From assembly GCA_030159075.1 (NCBI GenBank), contig BROG01000340.1, positions 537,501 through 601,500 of the forward strand: a DNA stretch of 64,000 bases, in the 5' to 3' direction. The translations under genes were made by a program, and so were the position numbers. How positions within the stretch are numbered: position 1 is the first letter of the stretch; each line of letters begins with the position of its first letter. The notes under the pieces are model-generated. The model saw nothing but the letters and a program-made list of their open reading frames with translations. It was not told where the DNA came from and ran no database searches. The stretch comes from Atrina japonica (Eukaryota > Mollusca > Bivalvia > Pterioida > Pinnidae). This document shows positions 53,925 to 64,000 of this stretch, one piece after another.

Positions 53925-54120
53925 TATATTTTTTCTTTAAATACATTTTATGATATTATATTCAAATTTGGAGCTCAACTGAAGTAGTCTAATTGACAGA
54001 AACGATCGTATTGAGCATCATAACTTTGGTATTCGTTTATACTATTTATAACCACTAGGTCGTTGCCTCTGTTGGTGGATAGTTTGAGGTTATTCATAAA
54101 CCTTGTATACGTTTTCAATT
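53925..54120 (+). mobile_element. Retrozyme-like hammerhead repeat, copy 4 (partial)
   Basis: It spans a decayed ribozyme (53973-54016) and the following half-unit, TAACTTTGGTATTCG and AACCACTAGGTCGTTGCC (54050-54067), then GTTGGTGGATAG. This is the same order as after the ribozyme in copy 2. Upstream homology is weak and covers only about 45 bp. Confidence 0.65.
53973..54016 (+). ncRNA. Hammerhead ribozyme, copy 4 (decayed core)
   Basis: Helix I (GCTCAA at 53973-53978, TTGAGC at 54011-54016), helix II and GAAAC are preserved. The core reads CTGAAGT instead of CTGATGA, which loses invariant G8 and A9. The cleavage triplet is GTA, which is permitted (NUH). It is predicted to be inactive. Confidence 0.65.
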
Positions 54121-54178
54121 TCAAAAACGTCTTTTTTCCATATAACTGAATGTTTTGTCCAGTATTTAACTGTAACAT
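53975..54178 (-). other. Open frame opposite hammerhead copy 4, not called as a gene
   Basis: 67 codons on the minus strand overlap the hammerhead repeat. The frame is not open in the other copies, so it has no support as a gene. Confidence 0.2.
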
Positions 54179-54367
54179 TCTACCTCATCACGTATAAAAT
54201 AATTCCAGATACAGTTAATAGCTTTTTCCTCACCTAAATCTCAAACAAAATTCCAAATACACATTTTAGATTCTAATACTAGGTGAAATATCTTAAAAAT
54301 CACATTAATACTGGCGCAGTTGATCCAATTATTCTAATGTAACTGGCGAAATATGAGTTAAAAGTAA

Positions 54368-54503
<136 letters not shown>

Positions 54504-54751
54504 CACTCTGACAAGCGTTCTTTCGTTTTATTTACATCATAGTTTTCAAATTGAAAAAAATAATCATGGAACCGAAGATTCCCCCTTATACGTATTCGGT
54601 CTCATTATATAAGTTCAAGGTAGGACAGTTAAATAAAGATTTTTTCAACGAATTATATCTTGGTGTGACGTCATGTTATGAATGAGGCTAACTCGGTATG
54701 TGACGCCATATTAATAACTTAATTTACAGCCAAACTGAACGTATGTATGTA

Positions 54752-54764
54752 GTCATATATATGT

Positions 54765-54838
<74 letters not shown>
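54752..54838. repeat. (TA)n microsatellite
   Basis: About 85 bp of TA with one AAATA step. Confidence 0.95.
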
Positions 54839-54841
<3 letters not shown>

Positions 54842-55120
54842 TATCATATATCATATGATGTGTGTTGTGCAGCTTCATCAAATATTACATAAATATTTAT
54901 ATATAAAATGTCTAAAAGACCCTTTCACTTTTACTTCGATCCTGTTGAAAATGATACAGATAACCGCAAAAACATAGAATTCACTATAGTAACTGATTGT
55001 TTTTTGACGTCATTTTCCGGAAACCTGTATCATTTTGCCAATCAAAGTTACAGGATCGCAATTATCATGCAATGGTCTAAATATAAAGCTTAGCTTGATT
55101 GATTAACGTGCTGCAAACTG
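54839..55120. other. Intergenic, nothing recognised
   Basis: A 61-codon plus frame (54908-55093) has no recognisable domain. Confidence 0.4.
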
Positions 55121-55126
55121 AACTAC

Positions 55127-55200
55127 TTTTCTGTCAATTAGACTTCATCAGTTGCGCTACAATTTAAAAAGTATGTGTATATTTAAGCAATATATACAAT
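55127..55200 (-). mobile_element. Retrozyme-like hammerhead repeat, copy 5 (truncated)
   Basis: On the minus strand, ATACACATACTTTTTAAATT precedes GCGCAACTGATGAAGTCTAA. This parallels ATACATATACATTTTAAATT before the ribozyme in copy 3. CTGATGA is at 55152-55146 and helix II is intact. Homology ends at GAAA (about 55129), one residue into helix III. The helix I strand is GCGCAA rather than GCTCAA. The cleavage site is absent, so it is inactive. Confidence 0.65.
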
Positions 55201-55486
55201 ATGCTTTATGCACTTTTTTCTGTGCAAGTATTTTACTTATTTGGAACAATTTGGTCAACTCTTCACTAAGGAGTTTATAGATCCTCATCCACAGTCATCA
55301 GAAAATGCCGTTTATATTATTTTATGTTTGACCATATGATAAAAAGAATCTATCACGAGTTTCCATTCATATCTCATTTATGATACTCGTTATGAATTTT
55401 CACTTTTTAGCTTGCCAGAGGCTTGCAAATTGAAAGATTCATAATCTTGCATCATAAATGTGATATTAAAAGGAAACTCTTGAAAG

Positions 55487-55488
<2 letters not shown>

Positions 55489-55546
<58 letters not shown>

Positions 55547-55552
55547 ATATAG

Positions 55553-55617
<65 letters not shown>

Positions 55618-55663
55618 TAGATAGATCGATAGATAGATAGATAGATAGATATAACATATATCT

Positions 55664-55726
<63 letters not shown>

Positions 55727-55809
55727 TAACATATCTATAGATAGATAGATAGATAGATATAACATATATCTATAGATAGATAGATAGATAGATAGATATA
55801 ATATATCTA

Positions 55810-55892
<83 letters not shown>
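55489..55892. repeat. Compound (TA)n/(GA)n/(GATA)n array
   Basis: TA (55489-55576), GA (55577-55611), GATA (55612-55800) and TA (55814-55892). The GATA part has a higher-order pattern in which TATAACATATATCTATAG interrupts GATA runs about three times. Confidence 0.95.
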
Positions 55893-55895
<3 letters not shown>

Positions 55896-56324
55896 TATAT
55901 TAATCATTTTAGATTCATCATTTATTTTTGTGTTTTTCTTCTATTTCCATTTTTTTCAGCGTCTTTTGCAGATGTGAGCAGTAAAACCAGTTTGTTGTAG
56001 GGACCGGTATGAGCGACCCCGTCTTTAAAAGGGGAGTATTATTTTTATCAATATTTTTGTTGTTGTCGTTTTTCGGGTTTTTTTTTTCAGGATCATAAAA
56101 TTTGGTAATTCAATTTCATTGTACATTGTACCCCGGGTTCTCTCCTTCACAATTAGAAAGTGACCAACACCATTAAATCTAATGTAAAAAAAAAATCAAA
56201 CAAACAAACAAAATCAATGATAATGTTTAACTAACTGAAGCGTTGAGTTAGTGGTTGAATCATCAAAACGGACCATTACGAGAAATTATTTCCCAAATGT
56301 TTTGTTGGAATTATACTGTAGACT
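55893..56324. other. Intergenic, nothing recognised
   Basis: No supportable gene. A short (CAAA)n run is at about 56199. Confidence 0.4.
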
Positions 56325-56440
56325 AGCGGTAACCAGTCACAGGGGTTGTCAACTTCTCCATGACACCTGATGCCATATCTGGGTATTCTAGACGTCCATT
56401 TTTGTACAATTTACATTATTTTTGTGTAATTTCTTCTAAA
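56325..56440 (+). pseudogene. Degenerate PLE 3' module, solo copy
   Basis: GTAACCAGTCACAGGGGTTG, then CTCCATGACACCTGATGCC and GACGTCCATTTTTGTAC, keep the module order with deletions. Confidence 0.55.
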
Positions 56441-56680
56441 TCTCCCGACAGTTGATAATTTCATATCTTTGATTGTTTTAAATAAATGATTAGTATATTT
56501 TTAGCTGGATGGGCGGAACCCATTTAGCTACTGCTGCTGTGTGATTTGAAACCCCTTTTAGGCAAGGTAACTGATGAACTGATTCAAATTGAGATCGGAT
56601 AATTCGAATTCCCGATCTTTATCGACTTGGGAACATGCCTATTTCATTATGTTCATTAAAACTTAAAGACAACTTTTGAA

Positions 56681-56848
56681 TTACAGTAAAACCTGCTTTA
56701 GCAACCATCTTTGTATAAATACCACTTGGTTTTTTGCTGTCCCCAAGAGCACCATTTGTGTACCAATCAACCTCTATATAAAGACCACCTCATTATAAAG
56801 GTTTTGTTGTGTCCCTAAGGAGGTCTTTATATATAGGTTTCACTGTAA
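56681..56848. mobile_element. MITE of Tc1/mariner type
   Basis: The left end is TACAGTAAAACCT (56682-56694). The right end is AGGTTTCACTGTA (56835-56847), the inverse complement with one mismatch. TA at each edge is consistent with a TA target duplication. The interior contains CCTCTATATAAAGACCACC and an inverse GGTCTTTATATATAGG. It is about 166 bp and non-coding. Confidence 0.75.
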
Positions 56849-57170
56849 ATAATTTTAGTTTTTGGCGTTTTAACCCAGGTTTCAAGCAGTCATTTTTATG
56901 TCTATATCCGGAAACTAACAAGCTGGTTGATTTAACATAAAAATAAAAATAAATTAAAAATAATCTCAATTCACATGATTTCCACCTAATTTGATTGTGG
57001 GAAATACTAAACTGATGTCTTTTTGACAATTAATGTTTATCAAAAACTGAAATTCTGTAGAAAACACCAAGGAATTCAAGTACGCCAGAAGAAATGGAGA
57101 AATGTTGGTGTAAATTGTATTGAAACAGAAAAAAAAACATTGGTTTTTGGAATAAAATTTCGATTGAGAG

Positions 57171-57290
57171 ATGCCTCACATGATTGAAAATGATCGTTTG
57201 CGTGCTATTGCGATGTTGGAAGTTGTGATGTCTCAAAGCAATGTGGCAAGGCAATTTAGATTTCATATTAACACTGTAAATCCTTTATGA
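57171..57290 (+). pseudogene. Tc1/mariner transposase N-terminal remnant
   Basis: The frame reads MPHMIENDRLRAIAML, EVVMSQSNVARQFRFHINTV, then NPL and a stop. This is the first helix-turn-helix of Tc1-like transposases (the R-A-x-x-ML-x-x-G-MSQ-x-x-VARQF pattern), with V replacing the usual G before MSQ. Out-of-frame RVPRL follows. No DDE catalytic domain could be read, so only the DNA-binding end remains. Position 57030-57170 upstream is unassigned. Confidence 0.55.
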
Positions 57291-58911
<1,621 letters not shown>

Positions 58912-59095
58912 CACAAATACCAAAGTATCATTCAAAAGACAGTTCATAAAAACAATATATAAAACAGGTGAACATTGAACACACAAAGACCTCTGGAAAT
59001 CCAGTATTGGGATCAGGTTACGTACTCGCCGTGAGTCCGCAGATAAATTCAAATGATATTATTGAGGAATTAATCCTCGCCAAAATCAGTTATTA
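58912..59095 (-). pseudogene. PLE 3' module, minus copy of an inverted pair
   Basis: It has ATACCAAAGTATCATT at its 3' end (left), then CTCTGGAAATCCAGTA and TTGGGATCAGGTTACG, and CGCCGTGAGTCCGCAG. About 35 bp covering the GACCGGTCGACAGG to CCATGG part are deleted. Confidence 0.7.
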
Positions 59096-59119
59096 TGATT
59101 CAATAAGCACTATTTAGAA

Positions 59120-59330
59120 AATTCTACCTTGTAGTCCTCACGTATTTAATTGGACTTGACTGTGGACTCACGGCGGGTGTGACCGGTCGACAGGGGAGGA
59201 TTACTCCTCCATGGCACCTGATCCCACCTCTTGGTTTCCAGAGGTTCGTGTTTGTCCGTGTTTACCGGATTTATATCTATGTCCTGCACATTCTATTGAT
59301 TTATACTTTGGTATTTGAGATTGTTTAAGC
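59120..59330 (+). pseudogene. PLE 3' module, plus copy of an inverted pair
   Basis: This is the best preserved module in the window. It includes GGACTTGACTGTGGACTCAC, GGCGGGTGTGACCGGTCGAC, CTCCATGGCACCTGATCCCA and TTTCCAGAGGTTCG, and ends at TTTGGTATTTGAGATTG. It sits head to head with the minus copy, about 25 bp away. Confidence 0.8.
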
Positions 59331-59518
59331 TCTAGCTTATCTGAATACATCTGAGATATAAACGCAATATATTCGGGAAAAAGGGATATACGTTCTTACA
59401 TATGAAAAGTTGATAATAGGAAATCAAAATTTACTACGTTTGTTGTGTAGCTTGATAATTAGTTTCTCATCTGTGTTTATTGCAAGTGCATTGTAAGTAC
59501 ATGGTCGAAGTAGGAAGC

Positions 59519-59620
59519 GTTTGTATTGTATTATGAAACGTATGTATTGTATTATGAAACGTATGTATTGTATTATGAAACGTATGCATTGTATTATGAA
59601 ACGTATGTATTGTATTATTT
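59519..59620. repeat. Minisatellite, 21-bp unit, about five copies
   Basis: The unit begins GTATGTATTG and ends TTATGAAAC. One copy has GTATGCATTG, and the last copy decays into TATTATTTGG. Confidence 0.9.
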
Positions 59621-59654
59621 GGTGTATTTAATGTCTCCATCGCATTTAAATACG

Positions 59655-59990
59655 AATCATATTGCCAATATTTATTGAGAAAGCGCCGTCAATATATCTT
59701 AATGTCAAATTAAAGGTTCGTCTTTGGATTCATACGATTCTTAATGAAGCCTGCTACATATGAGTAAAGGAACAAGCCGGCTAATAAAGCGGCATGAATA
59801 CTGATGGTTTGCTGTAAGACCTTATATCCAAACAGAAAATAAAAATTTGTCCTTTAGAAGTTCAAGCATATTTTGAAATATCAAATTCAGTGTATTTTGG
59901 TGTTGAAGTAAAGTAGTCTTGGACGAAATAACTATCATGATAACAAATGACTAAGCTGGTACCCGAAAAGTAACTATGATTTCTTTTGAC
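59655..59990 (-). pseudogene. PLE RT catalytic-region fragment, family A
   Basis: On the minus strand, AAAGCGGCATGAATACTG lies in the LFADLFLYSYEA region. The post-core TTTAATTTGACATTAAG leads to TATATTGACGGC, which would read YIDG in place of YIDD (about 59697-59686). Upstream it matches the 13.4-15.4 kb copy near its GATAACCAATAAC stretch. Both ends are truncated. Confidence 0.65.
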
Positions 59991-62295
59991 CAGATGTCAA
60001 CTATCAAAACTCGCTTAATTGTGTGGGGAATGTGGTAAATAATGATGCATATTTCAAAACAGTTGATATCGTCTGAAAGGATGACATCACATTCGTGTCG
60101 AATATATGCATTTCGAATTCACTGCACGTCGTTTAAAAGTTTGTTAGAATTGAACATTACGAATCAAGATATATTAAAGAAAAATATCAATAGTTAATTA
60201 TATAAAAGTATATAAAACAATGGCGAATCATTGACAAAAGTGCCCCTCTGACATAAATAGACAGAACTACACATGCTTCTATCCGTATCAACAGAATGTA
60301 ATCGTCCGTTGTAGCGGAAGGATCCAAAAAGAGCGTAGTTCGAGTTGAAGACTTTCGCTACAATGATTAAGTGCAGTCTGTTGTTATGGATAGGACATTT
60401 TATGATTTTGTGTTTATCACACTAATCACAGGTCCTCTATTTATTAAAGTTTGTACTCAAACTTTAAATATTTTGGATAATTGGAATTTCATTTAGAAAA
60501 ATAGCTCAGGCAGAAACTCTGTATCCAATTAGGGTTCAATACATTACACTCTAACGGGTGTATTAAAAATGATTACACATGCATGTAATGAATCTAAACG
60601 TTGTTTAACAGTTTGATATATTGATTCTCGTTACACCAGAATCTCGACTGCAAATTTATATATGATAAACTCTTAGACAAGCTATGCAACCACGTGTCAT
60701 AAAACCTATATACAGATATATGTTTACTGTGGATTGAAGCAGATACATCTGTCAGGCATATGTGTATAACAAAAAAATCAAATTGTGAAGATTCGTGTTA
60801 AAACAGTTGAGAGTAAGTGTATATGAACAACGTGTGCATATGTATAGAATCTAATATAAACACATTATTTCTGCACGTTTATAAACGAATTATAAACTAT
60901 AATGCTTCTGAAGACGTGATACAGTTATAAAAAGATCTTTAAATATTTCATTTATCGTTTCGTTATTAAACAATTAAATATATATTTTAGACGAGCAAAG
61001 GGCTGGTGAATATAGGTTAGATCTATTAAGATTATTGTGCAACTTTATGTTGAATTTATATAACAGTTTGCATTATTTCCTTTCAATATCCAGGCTCGCC
61101 AATAATTATCAAAAGGATATTTATTGACAGAGGAAACCTTTTTAAATTGTGGATATCAAAACTGTCAACTTATTATGCGTGTCTACATTGAACTTCAGAT
61201 AACCATGTATAAGTTGTGTAATAGTTAGTTATATGCCAGTATGCTTATATGTCAATATTTATTCTACGTGAGGTATATATACATACTTTAAACATTATAA
61301 TTTTACATATACATTATGTATATCAATAATTGCCAAAAGCATTTTCAACATAATCATGCAAATTCCGCGATGTTGATACTAGAATTAATCATGGGAGTGA
61401 TATATATTTGGATTCAAAACAACCAGCTTTTTAGGTTTGAATATCAACGTAGCTTCTGTTGAGATACTGTATAATTTGTATGTCATTCTGTCCCTGATCG
61501 CAGATCAAATTACGCTACATTCGATGAAGTGGGTTTGGATGACTGAATCTCCCGCTGCTACGCCACCCATCAGGCTGAATACGAGTAAGGTCTATATCCT
61601 TGAATGTCTGATCACTTGATTGATACTCTCGTCTCCAATGTACTGCAACACGATATTTGTAGGATATTATTTAGCTATTACGTCCCTCAAAATGAAATAT
61701 GGACTAATAAAAGGTCTAACAATCATATGTAAAATATAATATTGATACCTCGCTATGGTCAGTGATTCAATTTCACCACGCGTAACCCGGTAGACTTTGC
61801 AGTCAGATGTCAAATACCATGACGGAGCCGCTACTAGTGCTGTGACACGTGACAATTAATGAGTCATTCTTTCTGTTGACGCGAATCTGCCAATGTCCAT
61901 GGAATCGAAAAATGCACTTTTCTTAATTCAAGACAACTGTTAAGGAAAACCTATTTCAGTTTGCCAACAATACTAGACGGTTTCCATTTTAGGCTGTCGT
62001 GCATCGTAGTCCGCCGTTCCGGGTTATTTCTTTCTGTATTGTTCTTAAACGAAGAATGTGACGAATTAAGCACTCTGTCAATATCAAACGCAATTCATTT
62101 TTCGTGTCCCTAATGTTGTCAGAGAACATTCTTGTCTCCACGAAAATTTCATCACCATCTGACAAAGCATCTGACAACTTCTTATTTGTCTACCGGCGAT
62201 ACATCTTCAGAATTCTAAAAGAGGAACTTGGACTCAACACACTACATACACTCTCACGGATTTCTCTACCTCTGAAATATTAGATAATCATAAAT
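59991..62295. other. Intergenic, nothing firmly recognised
   Basis: AT-rich, then slightly more GC-rich from about 61440. Frames at 61437-61619 (+), 61667-61855 (-) and 61989-62177 (-) are unassigned. The last part (about 62060-62295) could be the decayed N-terminal region of the PLE that follows, but I could not align it. Confidence 0.4.
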
Positions 62296-62299
62296 CCGT

Positions 62300-63165
62300 T
62301 CTCACTTAGATTGGAATACGGACAAGTGACGCGGAACATCAATTGCCATACATTTATTGGATTCCGAAGATGCACAAAAATCCATATAAACACCAATTCA
62401 TTGCGGGGTCATCTAACTGCTCCACCAAGCCTTTATTTATTTTACTCACCAAACTTCTTACACATATTAAACAAGGTCTTCAGAAGCACTGTACAACTCC
62501 AATATAGAGTACACTGAAGACGATATCATCAAGATGCCGGGTTTCTTGTAGACAGCAACTTCGTGGTTTTTACTGGAAACCTTTTCCAACAAATTTGCAT
62601 TCCAATGGGTACCAATGGTGCACTTCTCTTTGCTGACATACTTATGTTTTCATATGAAGCGGAATTTATACAATATCTGCTATCCAAAGGAAACAAACAG
62701 TTAGCATCTCGGTTCATTTTTACTTACAGGTATATCGAAGAAGTCTTGTCGATAAATAATTCAGAATTTCATAATTACCTCGGCCAGATATATCCTGTTG
62801 AGCTTGAGATCAATGAAACGAAAGAGGGCATCACATCTGCTTTATACCTAGATTTAATCCTGTCGTTTGGAAAGGTGAGTCTACTTTACACCTCTGTTTA
62901 TTACAAACGCGACGATTTCAATTCCCATATCACGAACTTCCCGTTTCTAAGTAGTGATATTCCATCTGTTCCTGCCTATAGCGTTTCCATTTCACAAGTT
63001 AAACGTTAGGGCAAATTCGTATTGATGTATTTTCCTGAGAGTGAAACGACTCTTCAATAAACTCCTAAACAAGATTACGTTATTGAACGCTTGGAATCTT
63101 CGTTTAAGAAGTTTTATGGTCGATACTGGGATCTTGTTAACCAATAAGTAGATAGTATTTAGGAG
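62300..63165 (+). pseudogene. Penelope-like reverse transcriptase, family B, with YIEE active site
   Basis: The RT entry motif QLPYIYWIPKMHKNPYKHQF continues IAGSSNCSTKPL (62340-62435). After a gap covering the middle palm, an open frame of 148 codons (62563-63009) reads GNLFQQICIPMGTNGALLFA, then FSYEAEFIQYLL. It continues FTYRYIEEVLSIN, YPVELEINETK and KRDDFNSHITNFPF, and ends PAYSVSISQ. The catalytic YxDD is YIEE (62731-62742), with both metal-binding aspartates changed to glutamate. After a stop, the C-terminus RLESSFKKFYGRYWDLVNQ lies in another frame (about 63090-63146). There is no family-A 3' module. Confidence 0.8.
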
Positions 63166-64000
63166 AAATAAAGAAAAATAAAGTTTAAACAAATAATTTT
63201 TCTATCATTGAAATATCACAGGTGCCATCTCTGTTCTGTACGGCGTTTTCAAATTCCGCACCTACCTTGCATTGCTTGATACCCATGTTGCATGTCATAT
63301 ATACGATAAACTGCCTCGCCGAGAACGATGTTGTCCTAACCTGCAAATTATTAAGACGAACCGTCACGGAGCGAAACAACTTGCAAAAGGCCAATTGACA
63401 AAATCAAATTCAGCTGTTAACCGGGTCATCTACGATTAAACGGAAATACTGAAATTAATAAGATAACACAATATTCTCACATTTATCAATCCCTGTACGT
63501 TGTAAACCCTTGACCTTTACCTTTCTTGCGTAGTATATATATAAGATGGAATTTGATATTTTGTAAAGAAATATCATTTTCATGCTCAAACCATTTATTT
63601 GCATCTGACTGGGGATTTGAACACTCGTTCCGATAAAAAGTTAGCTGAAAGTTGCATTGAAAAGGAAATAAAACTTTCATACTTAAGAGTATTTTTTAGA
63701 AAGGCAGACGATATCGAATGACGCACAATTTCTAAGATTATGTAACTTGAACACACGTCGGATGGATATAACGCAATTTATACTGATAACAACCAACATA
63801 ATTCAATGTATTAGTCTTGATTCTGGAACATGGATTACAATCAGTACCCCGTGAGGATTAAATAGGAACCAAAACAGACATTAGAAATGCAAATAATTCT
63901 ACTGTTCGTTGTTGTTCTATTATGTAATTCGGCGCTTATTGCGACATTCAACACCCATGATTCCTCGCATAATGTGATTTCATTGGTAATCGTTTACGGT
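63166..64000. other. Intergenic, nothing recognised
   Basis: AT-rich sequence after the PLE. Minus frames at 62992-63192, 63185-63394 and 63486-63680 are unsupported. Confidence 0.45.

Noticed and set aside
59519..59620. CRISPR-like array
   Set aside because: The copies are contiguous with no spacers and the DNA is eukaryotic. It is a minisatellite.
61437..62177. Host exons in the slightly GC-richer stretch
   Set aside because: Short frames only, no convincing splice-site pairs and no recognisable domain.

Overview
The window looks like gene-poor, repeat-rich nuclear DNA from an invertebrate animal, most likely a bivalve mollusc. It is strongly AT-rich and full of long dinucleotide, trinucleotide and tetranucleotide tracts. 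It carries many decayed Penelope-like retroelement (PLE) copies of a type I associate with bivalves. It also carries a tRNA-headed SINE, a LINE tail, a Tc1-like transposase stub, several MITEs, and small repeats bearing hammerhead ribozymes that resemble those of mussels. The species assignment is inference. I found no host protein-coding gene, tRNA, rRNA or CRISPR array that I could defend. Every long open frame is low-complexity sequence, a transposon remnant, or a frame-shifted shadow of one.

Layout. 0-6 kb: PLE fragments, a small MITE (4.2 kb), and a composite satellite (42-nt core plus CA/CT tracts) split in two by a PLE fragment. 8-15.5 kb: three PLE copies, two of them nearly full length and inverted tail to tail (about 9.0-11.2 kb on +, 13.4-15.4 kb on -). 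16.9-18.3 kb: a 125-bp tandem repeat, a SINE tail, a monomeric hammerhead repeat with an intact-looking ribozyme core, and a terminal-inverted-repeat element filled with short palindromes. 24.4-25.25 kb: a TAAACTAG-family repeat followed by a dimer of the hammerhead repeat. 29.6-34.3 kb: a diverged tandem duplication of about 2.35 kb, studded with TC tracts. One copy holds a SINE, and the other preserves the matching empty site. 35.2-35.9 kb: 660 bp of (TAC)n. 37.7-40.3 kb: a SINE tail with an 88-nt homopolymer, two TAAACTAG-family copies and a PLE fragment. 41.6-43.4 kb: a pair of roughly 330-350 bp inverted repeats about 1 kb apart. 48.1 kb: a LINE tail. 51-56.9 kb: a PLE fragment, MITEs, two decayed hammerhead repeats and long TA/GA/GATA arrays. 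57.2-63.2 kb: a Tc1 stub, an inverted pair of PLE 3' modules, a 21-bp minisatellite, and a PLE reverse-transcriptase copy whose catalytic YxDD reads YIEE.

How the parts relate. The most interesting signal is the hammerhead repeat family at 17.4, 24.7-25.2, 53.9 and 55.1 kb. Its units of about 354 nt contain type I hammerhead cores with a minimal helix III. They occur as monomer, dimer and truncated forms, as expected of retrozyme-like elements that pass through a circular RNA. PLEs, the likely source of reverse transcriptase for such elements, are the dominant retroelement here. The functional link between the two is inference.
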